Below are positions 1 to 9,782 of a stretch of DNA of 64,000 nucleotides, piece after piece; within the stretch, counting starts at the first letter, position 1, and every line of letters starts with the position of its first letter. The stretch comes from Kappaphycus alvarezii (lineage: Eukaryota > Rhodophyta > Florideophyceae > Gigartinales > Solieriaceae), in NCBI GenBank assembly GCA_002205965.3, contig NADL03000492.1, positions 1,116,001 to 1,180,000 of the forward strand, written 5' to 3'. Under the pieces are notes generated by a model. That model did no database searches, was not told where the DNA came from, and worked only from the letters and a program-made list of their open reading frames with translations. The position numbers and the translations under genes are program-made.

Positions 1-1369
1 CATCACCATCGAATCATGAACGGTCAAGGATTTGTGTGTGACCCGCTCAATGGCAATGTTGCTAGCGTGATGCAATGGAGCGGGTTGGGGAGGGTGCCCG
101 GCTGTGCGAAATACTGCGAAACTCGCTTAATGTAATAATTCTCTTGCGTATGGCGAGATGTCATGCAATGCAAGAGATTCGAAACTGTTAATGCTCAGAG
201 GTCAAATCTCCGCCGCCCAATCTGGATCGGGCTGCGGTTCAGCATTCAATGTTGAACTCTAAAAGGTAACAAGTTAAGCCCTTAATGTTAAACATTCTTT
301 CAAATCCTAGAATAACAGTACTGTAAACACGGTGTGGCGAGTGCCGGCGGTGGCTGCTAGGCTGCACGGTCAGGCATATTTACTTATCCAAACCTTTTTG
401 TCTTTTTCCCTTCAACGGAATGGACCTTCGAGGCAATGCAGTTTCGCGGTAGATTGGGATTTCGAAGCAAGTAACAGTTTCGCCCCCATTTTCATGGGGT
501 TGGCGCTACGATTCCCGACTATAACTGCTATCCATGGGGGGATTTTTTGGGTTATTTTAATGTATGGAAGATGTGGTCGGTTATTGCTATCGGATGTGGT
601 CGGTTACTGCTATCCATTGACCTTCGCAGCGATAGGTACCTCACTGCGATAGACTTCTCCAGCTTGCAGCCCACCAAGCTTCTAGAATTCTGGCGATATC
701 CTTTGTGCCCGTGGCGGATGCCAAGTACCAATTCGTGTACATTCTTTGTAGGTACTTACCTACTTGACGTAGTCCGTGAGCGCGCGAGCCATGCGCTGGC
801 TCTTAAGGTAAGTTGGCCGTCGCCCTTACAGGTTTGGTTTATCTCGATATTTGCCTGTTAACCGCAGCGGGCGCGGCATGACGAATTCCTTACTTTGAAC
901 GCTGTGTTGGCTTCTGGGTAACTGGCCCAGTAGGTCACCGCAGGCCGTCGGGGGTTCCGAGGGCGGCTGCGGCGATGTCCTTGGCTTAGGTAAGGCCGAT
1001 TCAAAGCGATGGCCTCTTCTCTTCAAAATGTTTGAGCAGGAGTTGTAACTCCTTGAAGACTGCAGTGTCGAGGATGTCTACTGTTCAAAGTAACCGGCTC
1101 CCTGCTTTGTGCACGACGACGGTACGACCCGGAGGAGGTAGCCAAACTTACATACCCCGAAGCAATAGCGCAAAATCCGGAACGAGAATTGGGCGTCCTA
1201 TAGTTTTGAGCATGAGTAGACTCCGCACAAAACGACCCTACTGATTATTCGCATTTATTTCTTTGAGGGGTGGTCGTCAAACAATGTCATACGAGGGATT
1301 ACGGTTTACTCAGGTTGAGAAAGACCCCCACTGTGAGACGGCATGCGAGCAAGGAGAGCAGCAGCAGTA
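1..1369. other. No recognised gene; downstream flank of LINE
   Basis: I see no convincing gene in this stretch. The right part, from about 830, may be the 3' tail of the minus-strand LINE next door, because short minus-strand coding traces continue leftward from its nuclease domain. Around 580-630 there is a short direct duplication built on GATGTGGTCGGTTA. The first 800 bases show no motif I can name. Confidence 0.4.
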
Positions 1370-3669
1370 CTCTACCAAATAGCATAACTGAGGTGCTGCA
1401 ATATTTGACCCTTTGCATGGCTGAACTCACGCGCAGACCGAAACTCCATATATTTGGCACAGTCGTCTATAACTTGTCGCGAACAGGTAGACAGAGCAAC
1501 AAGTGTATCAAAAGCAATGGGAACAAAATGCCACTGGACTTGTGGGGACGGAGCCGTGTCGCTGGGCAGGAGGGCGTCACGCACCATCCGGGCATGTGAC
1601 CGAAATTTGGCGCCATTAGCTAGTTCGGCAGCGCCAGCGCACTCTTTCGCTGCCTAGCGTATCGACCCAGGGACGAACGGTGAGCGGACCGTAATGTCAT
1701 ACGCTGTCGGTTTGTGAGGAGGAGCACCATGGACTGGCGGGCGAGGTTGAACAAAGATGTCAGCAGGGCAATGGGCTGTACCAGGGAGGAGGAAGAGGAC
1801 CTCCTGTTGGCACGCGAGGCCAGCGGGCTTGAATACATGTCTAGTGAACAAGGTACGGATGGTGTTGTCGCGGTGCACAAAGCCAAAAACAGATTGCAAA
1901 TAGCGGCATGGTCGCCACGAGGGTCCATCTGAGCGTGACAATGGTGTCACTGGATCAGCGTTGCCGAATCTTCATACACGGGGAGGTCAAAGTGTCGGCG
2001 AAGCATAACAGACCAGACGTCATTGCTAACATGAGAGATAAAGGAAGGGTGGTTGGTGAGGACAGCCCAGGCGCCGGGGGAGAGAAGGGAGTTGCGGCTG
2101 GCGCTGAGTCGAAGTGACGCTTTGCTGTGGGCAGATGGGTTAGGTTGAGTGTCCCAAAGGTCATCTTCCCAAAAGTTACGGGTACCGGTCGGCTGGATCA
2201 GTTGGAGGAGGAGAGCAAAGGGGCAGAGAGGGTGTTGGATCAAGACTTCGGGCTCGAAATTACCAAGACCTGCGGTGCCAAACTCAGAGCCAGGAGGGCG
2301 CACGCGTTCTGGAAGGAGGTTGACATATCTTCGCAGGAGTATGCGTGCGATGCGGCGACAGAAGTCTGCGGAGCAGTTCCCAGGTGCGCCATTTCTGAAC
2401 TTGGAAGAGTCAACCAGGCTGGCAGCATAAGACGCATGGATTATTTGTGTGAGTGCTTGGAATCCATGGCCGCCAAACCGGATTGGGAGATGGACCGGAT
2501 TGCGTGGGGTCGGGATGAGGGGGACGTTGTTGAGACGGGAGTTAGCCTGTATCTGTTCTTCTTCAAAGCGGAAAACGACGGGGGAAGGAAACGCCCGGCG
2601 GGTTTAGCCGAAATATGTGCTGGACTCTGCAGACAGAGGCACAAGCACGATGGAGGTGAAATCGTGTGCGCGCGTCTGAGAAGGGGTCCAATAAAGACCA
2701 GATTGACCTTCCTTTCTCGGTGGATAACGGGAGCTGTCGACACATATACTCGAGGGAACCCAGGGGAGCGGCGAGGAGAATGATGCCAAGGCCGGAAACC
2801 AATTAGACGGGCAGGGTCGGGGTAAGGGCACTGAGGCGGGTCGGACACATCGTAGGCCAGAAGACACCAGAATTTGCGGGATTGATCTGAAATCGGACTT
2901 CGGGTCCAAATGTCAGCAAGATCTGCAGAGCTTTCGCCACCTCCGGGATACGGCCAATCAGGGTTTCATCATCAACATACCAACGGTTGAGGAGTAGGTC
3001 GCACTCGGCCGACACTCGACGGATGAGTGGCTGAAGGACAAGTGAGAGAAGTAGCGTTCTGGCGGGGTCCCCTTGTTGGGAGCCTTCCTGACTGGGGAGG
3101 AACACACGAGGCGTAGTTTGCAGGATGAGAGGGGACAGAGCACGGCCATAAACCATGTTAATAAGCCTGGCCAGGGAGGGGGCAAGAGAGGGCAGGACAT
3201 CAAGCATCTTCTGGCGTGAGAAGGTGTTGAAGGCGTTTCTGGCGTCAACGGAGACCATGACATAGTTCGGGTCGTTCCCGCATCAAAGCATAATCATCCT
3301 GGCGTCATTCACAATGGCATCGAGGCCGGATGGTATGCCGTTGGCGAACCGGAAAGGAGCGAAGAAGTCACGGGAGCCCGAAAGGGCGGCAGGAAGAACG
3401 ACCGTGGTGACAAGGCGCTGGATGCTTTGGCCTAGGATGGGCTGGATTTTCCGCCGCCGGGGTCGGACGGGTATCAATGTGGCTGCAGCAAACAGTGGGA
3501 TAGTGGTGGCAGCGAGATCTCCGCCGGCGAGCCGCCGGACCACGTTGGTTAGGGCGGAAAGGCCAGTGACACCCTCCTCAGGACATACCTTGGTGGTCGC
3601 CAAGAGGCGGAGCAGGCACGGGGACATGAGGTCAGGACCTGGCGTCGATGTCGGTTTCATCGAGGGGGC
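1370..3669 (-). mobile_element. Broken LINE: reverse transcriptase plus restriction-like endonuclease (3' part)
   Basis: This is the 3' part of a non-LTR retrotransposon, read right to left. Near 3600 it has the finger-domain signature TPGPDLMSPCLL. Near 3255 is RT motif A (DARNAFNTFSRQ), then the QQGDP motif and the catalytic YVDD near 2970. Further left come a GSLEY segment, a GGHGFQ segment near 2460, a Cys/His motif ending in GDHAAIC near 1905, and the endonuclease signature PADIF...AYDITV near 1680-1770. RT followed by Cys/His and a PD-(D/E)XK-type nuclease is the layout of the R2/NeSL/Utopia group of LINEs, not the APE-type LINEs more usual in ascomycetes. The frame changes several times and stops are present, so it is dead. 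The exact clade is a guess; the LINE identity is firm. Confidence 0.8.
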
Positions 3670-4134
3670 TGTTGTTACAAAAACGATCTTTTCTGTAGGA
3701 GAGCGATCCTCTCCACAAAATCCTGTCTTCTCATTCCCAGTGACCTTTCAAAAAAAACACGCTTCCCATCAATTTTCTTTTAGGAACAAAATCATGAAAC
3801 GGATTTTTCCCATGAATCCAAATTCCTTGTGCAACTTTATTTCTGGTTTGTCTTTGAGCATTTTGGTCCTCCTTTTTCGAAATAGGAATCTTTCGACTCG
3901 TGATCTGCTTTGTCCTCCAAATTCAGTTCCGATATTTTATCAAGCATATTTTTAGTTATTGTCCTAATCGCATGCAAATTCAAAGCTGTGCCATTGCCTC
4001 ACATTTTTTATTTCGTCCAAGGCCGTGAAACTTTTCGCAAAAGTTGCCCCATTTAAAGTCTCAAATCGATGTCGTTGAGGTAGCAGCCCCGCCATCAACT
4101 ACCCCATCGGCTCACCCCTGTTTTTGCCCTCAAA

Positions 4135-4713
4135 ATGACCAACATCCGCCCTTCTCTCACCATCGCCAAGTCATCCCAAGGCCGCCATCCCCTCAACGCT
4201 CTGGCCCCGATGGCAAATGGTCCAACCGACTACGATGAATACTGTAGAAGAATAGAACGGGAACGCGTTCGGGAGTGGGTCCGCCGCAACTGCTTCGAGC
4301 AGGCAGAAGAGGCAGAGGAGGAGGTAGAGGAAGAGGAGGAAGAGGAGGACTGGGTGGATCAGTGGGAGCAACTAGTGTACAACTGTGGGGGATTTCCCAT
4401 GGAGAACGATGGGGAGAAAGAGGGAGTAATAGTTATCTCTGACTCTTCTGACGAATATGAAGAGAAGGGTGAAGAGGAGGACACTGTTGATGAGCAGGAG
4501 GGAGACGTGGAAAGTGCTCTAATAGCGGGGAGGGGGTCGGATAGTATGGAACAGGTGGTCCCGACTCTGGAACCGGATAGGGAGATCTTCAGTGGTCTAG
4601 ATATTTCTCAGGAGGCTATGGAGAATTCTAATCCGTTCGCGGATATTTGTGAGGACTGCTTGAGTGGAATGGATGTTTTGGGGGAACTGTTTGGCTCTGA
4701 TCTAGAGGACTAA
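4135..4713 (+). CDS. Acidic 192-aa protein encoded in U3 of LTR copy 1
   Basis: An open frame of 192 codons from ATG to TAA. Residues 26-60 form a conserved basic/aromatic segment (MANGPTDYDEYCRR, then REWVRRNCFEQAEEA). Residues 58-72 are almost all Glu. Residues 98-107 read VIVISDSSDE, which fits a SUMO-interacting motif: a hydrophobic core followed by Ser/Asp. Residues 139-192 are the best conserved part, with VVPTLEPD, FSGLDISQEAMEN, ADICEDCL and a final acidic amphipathic stretch. There is no signal peptide or membrane segment. The same frame is open in LTR copy 2 and recognisable in copies 3 and 4. A second ATG at residue 26 matches the start seen in copy 2. Function is unknown; a regulatory or nuclear role is inference only. 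Confidence 0.65.
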   Translation: MTNIRPSLTIAKSSQGRHPLNALAPMANGPTDYDEYCRRIERERVREWVRRNCFEQAEEAEEEVEEEEEEEDWVDQWEQLVYNCGGFPMENDGEKEGVIVISDSSDEYEEKGEEEDTVDEQEGDVESALIAGRGSDSMEQVVPTLEPDREIFSGLDISQEAMENSNPFADICEDCLSGMDVLGELFGSDLED

Positions 4714-4842
4714 GATATTAAGTAAGATATGTAGATATTTACCCTGATAGTATCTGCTGTTAGTATTTCTCGTTCACATGATTTTATTTGATGCATTTCA
4801 TGGTTCTTAGTATGCTTGTTTGAGACTTCAGGGTTAGCCAAA

Positions 4843-4854
4843 TATATAAATAAG
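4843..4854 (+). promoter_or_regulatory. TATA box of LTR copy 1
   Basis: TATATAAATAAG lies about 130 bases after the acidic frame. The equivalent place in the other three copies reads TCTATATAAG (30135 plus; 23148-23157 minus; 39360-39369 minus). Conservation in all four copies supports it as the U3 promoter and sets the U3/R boundary just downstream, leaving about 300 bases of R plus U5. Confidence 0.55.
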
Positions 4855-5160
4855 CTGAGTAAACTGCTTTCTCTTGTGGAGGTCAAGCAAGTTGGCAAAA
4901 GTCTTCAAGTCAAGTCCCGAGTAGTAGGAAGTTGAGAGTCAACTTCAGACCCAAGAAAAATTTTTCCTACGCTGATCACAGAGCACCAGTGGTAAGCCCT
5001 GCCCCTTCTATACTTGCTTGTAGCCCTCTCAACTTTCTTCCTTATCCACTCCTTTTTCCACTCCTTTTTGTTCGTTCAAACTATACCACGGTAGCACTTT
5101 TGTCGCTTGCAACCCCTATTTATTGGGGTAATTGGTTCTGAGTATCTCTTTTCCCGACGA

Positions 5161-5970
5161 ATGGAACTCTCCGTGATCTCGGGAAGGGGGGAGATCAATG
5201 TTCTCGCAAGGAAGGACAGGGAAATGTGGAAGAGGGTGGAGAGTAGAAAGAGTGGCCTGGATGTTAGCGGTATTGGGGTCAGGGATGGGTTCGTCGGTGA
5301 GATTGTTCATAGCTCGGGACTATTGTGCGTCAGCAGCTAAGCGTGTAACACTAGCGTCAGGTTTGGTAGGGGCGTCCACCGGTCGGGGTCGTGAGGATCG
5401 GCGGGAGTTCCATTCAGACCGGGAGCGATCAGCTGCGAGTGCTTCGTGCCGATGCGCGGCCCATTCTTTTCCCGTTGACGCACAGCGAATGCGCTCCTGG
5501 AGGGCGTGGAGTTGTCCGGCCGAAGAGTGTGAGCCGGGTTCACCTTCGGAGAGATCTTCGGAGGACCACGGTGGGGAACATGTGAAGCCAGGGAAATGTC
5601 TTGCGATCTGTTTCGGGAACAACAGTGACGCTGCCAACTCGCGCAGGACGGATGAAGAGGAGGGAAGCGCTGTGGAGACACGGGCCAGGAATAGGAAGGA
5701 AAAGAGCAGCCGGCCGGAGGGGAGTGGCGAGAATGTCTTGAACGGAGAGGGGTCAGACATGGCAGAAGAGGGGAGGAAAGTTGAGAGGTGGGTTGGGAGG
5801 GGGCGGGGTCAGCATTCGGCGGGGCCTCTCGCGGGAAGGAGGGAGGGGAAGAAGAAGATTAAGGATTGTCCGGGTTGCAGGTGTGTTGGGAGGGGATGGG
5901 GTCAGCAGTCGGCGGGGGTTCTCGCGGGGACTAGGGGTTTTTAGGGGAGGAGGAAAGGGAAGAAGAGGAT
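5161..5970 (-). mobile_element. 5' part of the broken LINE
   Basis: G-rich on the plus strand. Read on the minus strand, the segment next to the LTR (5310 down to 5161) gives EPIPDPNTANIQATLSTLHP, which resembles the linker just before the RT domain in this LINE group. The next domain expected, the GPD finger motif, resumes on the other side of the LTR at 3660. Further upstream, minus-strand frames between 5320 and 5760 are Ser/Arg/Pro-rich with scattered Cys and His, as expected for a decayed N-terminal zinc-finger region, but no intact finger can be pointed to. The right edge is where the copia LTR repeat begins. Confidence 0.5.
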
Positions 5971-8900
5971 TAAGAATTGTTCGGATTGCACTTGCTACTA
6001 GATTTTGAACTATTCTTGGACTGAATAGTGCATATATTTAGTAATGGGATCGGCTAAGTTACATGTTTCTTGTTTCCACGTTATTTTTTCGACAGCAACA
6101 GTCTGAAATTAATGTCGCACACAGCCAAAATCTCCTCGGATATACTTTTCTATGGATTTTTCTGCGTCGACAGGAAGGTAAACAAATCATTCGAGTCAAG
6201 TGCAATGCGAAGCTTAATTTCAGTTTAAAGAAGCTCTATTTATGCCTTTTCTATTCTTTTTAATTGATTAATCCCTTCTGACGCCGCAAAAATCTCTGCA
6301 GTTGGTACAATCTTAGCAGGGCGCTTAGAATTGTGAGGAATCCAATTCATCGCATGATCGATCGAATTGACCTTCATGTCGTCCACAAGGAAACCCGTCA
6401 GGACACCTAGTTGTCCGCAGTCGTCGATGCGAGCACAATCTGTGAATAACGGAACACTGAGTTAATGCTGTTTCTTATTAGTCGGGCGAGGGTAGGCAAT
6501 TGTCGTAACGTGCTTCTTCAGCTTGAGTACGATATTAATTTGTTCAATCAGTGTACACAACTCAAGTTTTGGTGCCTTTTGTTGCAAGTAACTAACATGA
6601 AATGAGCAGAGCGGCGATGTCGCTGTTCTAATCCAACACAGAGAGCTGTTTGTGGACGCAAACACTGATTTCTCAATCGGAGTCAGCATTTCATCAAACT
6701 ACTTGCGGTAATGCCTGGATAATCGGTACTCAGTGACAGCACCTAACTTTTCGTCCGCGTCGATCTCAATGGTTCGATCACAATTCTGAATTATGTTGAT
6801 TCCAAAGAAACGAAGTTTTCCTGGCCAATGTTTCACATCACCAAACTTGAAGCGACTGTTTATCTCCCTCATAAATCTCTAAACTCTACTATATTATCCA
6901 AAAACTTTAAGCTCATCCATAATCTTGCCAACAAAAAATAACAACCTCCCATTTTACTTCTGACAGAATAGCTTTGGAACAAGAGTCGACTGGCATAATC
7001 CAATTTCAATAATGAAACTGTCGGATTGATTTTTCCATTTTGCGTTGGCGTTGACCAGTCCATACGCGAGGGTCAGTAATAGCCAAAGATGTGTCCACCG
7101 CATCCTACTTTTTTTGGAGGGCGCACATATACCTCTCTTTGTGTCTTACCGGTCTGCAGAAAAGCAGACTTAGAATCTTCTATGTGAACTGTCCAGCCAT
7201 GAATATATGCAGTGGATTCAAGTATTCGCAGACTTTTTGATGGGTATGTAGTATAATCTTTGCTCAGCACATTTTCAAGTCATCTTAGCTGCCATGAGGC
7301 GCAATACGTGCCTTGAGCTTCAATGAGCCTTCATCATTAATTTTAACTTTATAAAGGGTGTGACTTGTAATGATGTTTGATTTGGAAGGGAAATAATAAT
7401 GCGTTACTGGTTGTACAGTCTTGGGGAAATTCTCCTTTTCAATCTTGAATACATTCACAAGAGGGAACTGTTCAAAACCTTGAGCATTGTACCATAAGAC
7501 TTTTTTTTTTCCAAATTGTTCTAAGATAGACGAAAGTACGCTTCTTCTGTACTGGGTACTTGTAGATCAGATACCGTTGAGCAGAAACTTGCAGCTAATG
7601 CATTATTAAATTTCCAGATCGCAGTTGTCATATCAAGGGCTTCCGTGTCACCATCGTCGTAACGTATATCCAGCCGACCATCCTCTTCAGCTTCACGCAC
7701 AGTGCCGGGATAGAACTTTCCGTCCTCTGGCCAAAAAACGGAAACATTACCTCCCACAGAAGGTTCAACGTTTGGAGACTTGGTTGAAAAATCAACATCG
7801 CCAGAAGACGTAGTAGCAGAGGAGTGTTCATCCATATCAGTAATGGTACTAGGCGCTCCTGTGCTACCATTCATGTGAAGTTATGCTTCTGTAGACGGTA
7901 GAATCAAATCAGGCCCATCTTGCACAAGTTGCCCGAAGCTCTCGTCCGGGAGTGCAGGACAAAACTCACCGAAAGCAGCTTTGACTTCCATTTTTGCGCC
8001 CTGAAACATTAACTGAGCGTGAACCAAGGTCTAGTGACAATATTGGCATGGGAGTCGACCACTTTACTCTCTTTTCGTGGTCCAACGTTTGGTATATTTC
8101 TACCATATCACCCACTGCAAGGGGAACTTCAGTGACCAATTTGAATATCATAATAAGAGCAATCTTTCTACGTGCTTGTAGCGTATCATGAGCAATGCGT
8201 ACATCATCAGGTACAGTGACATTGGCAGGCTTTCCAACAATAGGGAAGTGAAGCCTTTGGAAAGTTCAAAGGATGACATGTTATCGTTGCCGCACAGATC
8301 ATTTGAGATTGGCACTGAATTATATGCTCCTAACAGCCGATCGAACTTCTCTCCAGCAGCCTCTTTTAACCGCAAAAATACACTGCGAATGATGCCATGC
8401 TTTGAATCTATTGCATTCTTCGAATGCAGACCGGGAGGCACGGGATGAAGTGATATGCCAAGTTGGTAGGTGTAGTCTTTAAACGAACTGACAATTAAGC
8501 CTTTTTCTGCAAGAATAGATTCAGGGTAACAGAACTGAGAAACTCAAGAAGCCTCAAACCCAACAACGGCTTCTCTGAGATTTGTCGTTATGAAAGCGTA
8601 TACACTTGAGTGCCTCGTCATGAGGTACATCAGATGATTCAGCAGTACCTCATCCAAATTGAAATGGTCAACACATAATTCTTCGTTCAAGTACTTGGAA
8701 AGACAACTGATAAAATTTGCTACCGGGCTATGGGACGGCTGTTGAACGAAATACTGTGCAACCATTGACAACTTTGGCACCATATTCAGCAATCGGCATA
8801 AAAATGTTTTCCCAAATCCATTACGTTCAAGTAACATGTTGTATTCTGTGAAACTTGCGTGACTGCATACATGCTTTCGTACTTTTTCAATTATTCTTTT

Positions 8901-9000
8901 TACTTCAGACCACGGATTTGTCTCTAATTTCAAAGCAGAGAGATAGTCAAATTTGAGCCGTCGGTGCAATGAGATGTGAAGCGGTCTATTGTACTGCAAT
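5971..9000 (-). mobile_element. Ty1/copia (GalEa-like) fossil, 3' half: integrase, Tudor-like domain, RT, RNase H, LTR
   Basis: Minus-strand copia-type polyprotein remains, in order from right to left: integrase core with LCVDHFNLDEVLL (about 8690), the integrase C-terminal side with GLHSKNAIDSKHGIIRS (about 8420), a chromatin-type domain (7874..7521), RT with SAFLQTGKTQREVYVRPP (about 7165), then RT/RNase H pieces such as SPLCSFHVSYLQQKAPK (about 6610). The left end (5971 to about 6290) is probably the 3' LTR: its terminal 66 bases recur at 17516-17580, beside the gag of the matching 5' half. The order integrase before RT identifies copia; the DIKSAFLQ-type RT and the embedded Tudor-like domain suggest the GalEa group. 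It is clearly dead, with many breaks. Confidence 0.8.
7521..7874 (-). other. Tudor/chromo-like domain segment inside the copia fossil
   Basis: An open 117-codon stretch of the copia polyprotein. Residues 43-90 read NVSVFWPEDGKFYPGTV, then DIRYDDGDTEALDM and AIWKF. The pattern of an aromatic strand, WP.D..FY.G.V, a DG turn, then Y.DGD.E.L is that of small Tudor/PWWP-like beta-barrels that bind histone tails or methylated residues. Its place between integrase and RT matches other GalEa-like copia elements. It is likely an accessory module helping the integrase choose chromatin sites; that role is inference from related elements. Confidence 0.6.
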
Positions 9001-9782
9001 TTAGCTCAACATGTTGTGGTTGACCAGAGAAATTTGGTCAAGTTTATTTCTAACACGAAAGACGAGTGAATTATTCCCTATGTTCTCAATGTTGGCTATT
9101 CGATTCTCGCTTCTGCCAATTACCTACTAGGACGACCCATTTAGCACGATATGGGTGATATAGACCGAACTATTTTGATCAGACGTTGCACTCCCTAGTA
9201 AGCATTATGGAGTGTGCGAATAATATGGTAAGGATGAAAAGTAGAGCGTGAACGGAACTTGAAGCGGGGTAATTGGAGGATTAAATGAGTTTTGTAAGAC
9301 GCTTTCATTCAACCTCCAGTTACCAATTTACACACTCCGCAGGTCATCAAATCATCATACCAGCACTCCATACAACCTCCGAATGGGAGTTTTTTATGAA
9401 AGCACAACGCAAGTTTTATGCAACTGTGAAGATTGGATTTCTGATTCTTAGCCCGGCCCAAACGTTCAGCCTAATTCAATAATTTATAATGTGATTGTGT
9501 TTAATATAATTTAGCTATTGCCACTTGAAATGTCACGATGACGGGAATTATTCAAATGGTACGATTCCAGTGCGTTTGTGCAATTCAGTTGGACCTTTGA
9601 TCCAAGTGATAGACTGTAGATCCTCTTTGTCCCGTTTAGACATGTTCTGATCTTCCTCTAAAAAAAGCAAAACTATTTTGTTGTCGACCCTTCTGCGCAT
9701 TGGTGGACGTTCTATATCTTAAAAAATTGCGTCCGACGCTTGCTACATCCGCTGTCCGCATCATCCGACTCGTATAATAGTA
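9001..9782. other. Unassigned spacer between copia half and CACTA transposase
   Basis: No gene recognised. The copia similarity stops sharply near 9000. Near 9190-9225 there is an imperfect inverted repeat (GCACTCC ... GGAGTG), and two further CACTCC words follow at about 9330 and 9365. They could be subterminal repeats of the CACTA element to the right, but I cannot pair them with matching repeats at its other end. Confidence 0.3.

Larger units (their letters stand above)
3670..5160 (+). mobile_element. LTR copy 1 of a gypsy-type family, carrying an acidic ORF; inserted in the LINE
   Basis: This is one of four copies of a long terminal repeat of about 1.5 kb (others at 22841, 28932 and 39054). 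It starts TGTTGTTAC, has a small hairpin (GGAGAG/CTCTCC) near 3696, holds an acidic open frame at 4135..4713, and has a TATA box (TATATAAATAAG, from 4843) after the frame, so the frame lies in U3. The family end, TTTACCCCTATCA, is missing here and the copy ends near 5160. LINE sequence lies on both sides, so the LTR landed inside the LINE. The repeat looks largely whole apart from its 3' edge. The family assignment rests on copy 3, which abuts a gypsy-like gag. Confidence 0.75.

Noticed and set aside
3314-3955. A 213-codon plus-strand frame as a gene
   Set aside because: It runs antisense to the LINE RT and then crosses into the LTR start; no motif.
4171-4371. Leu-rich antisense frame suggesting a membrane protein
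   Set aside because: It is the reverse reading of the Glu-rich run of the acidic ORF; the same artefact appears at 29658-29876 (Ser run) and 39663-40040.
5198-5944. A 248-codon plus-strand frame
   Set aside because: Low-complexity Gly/Arg/Glu composition, opposite to the LINE; best explained by G-rich DNA free of stops.
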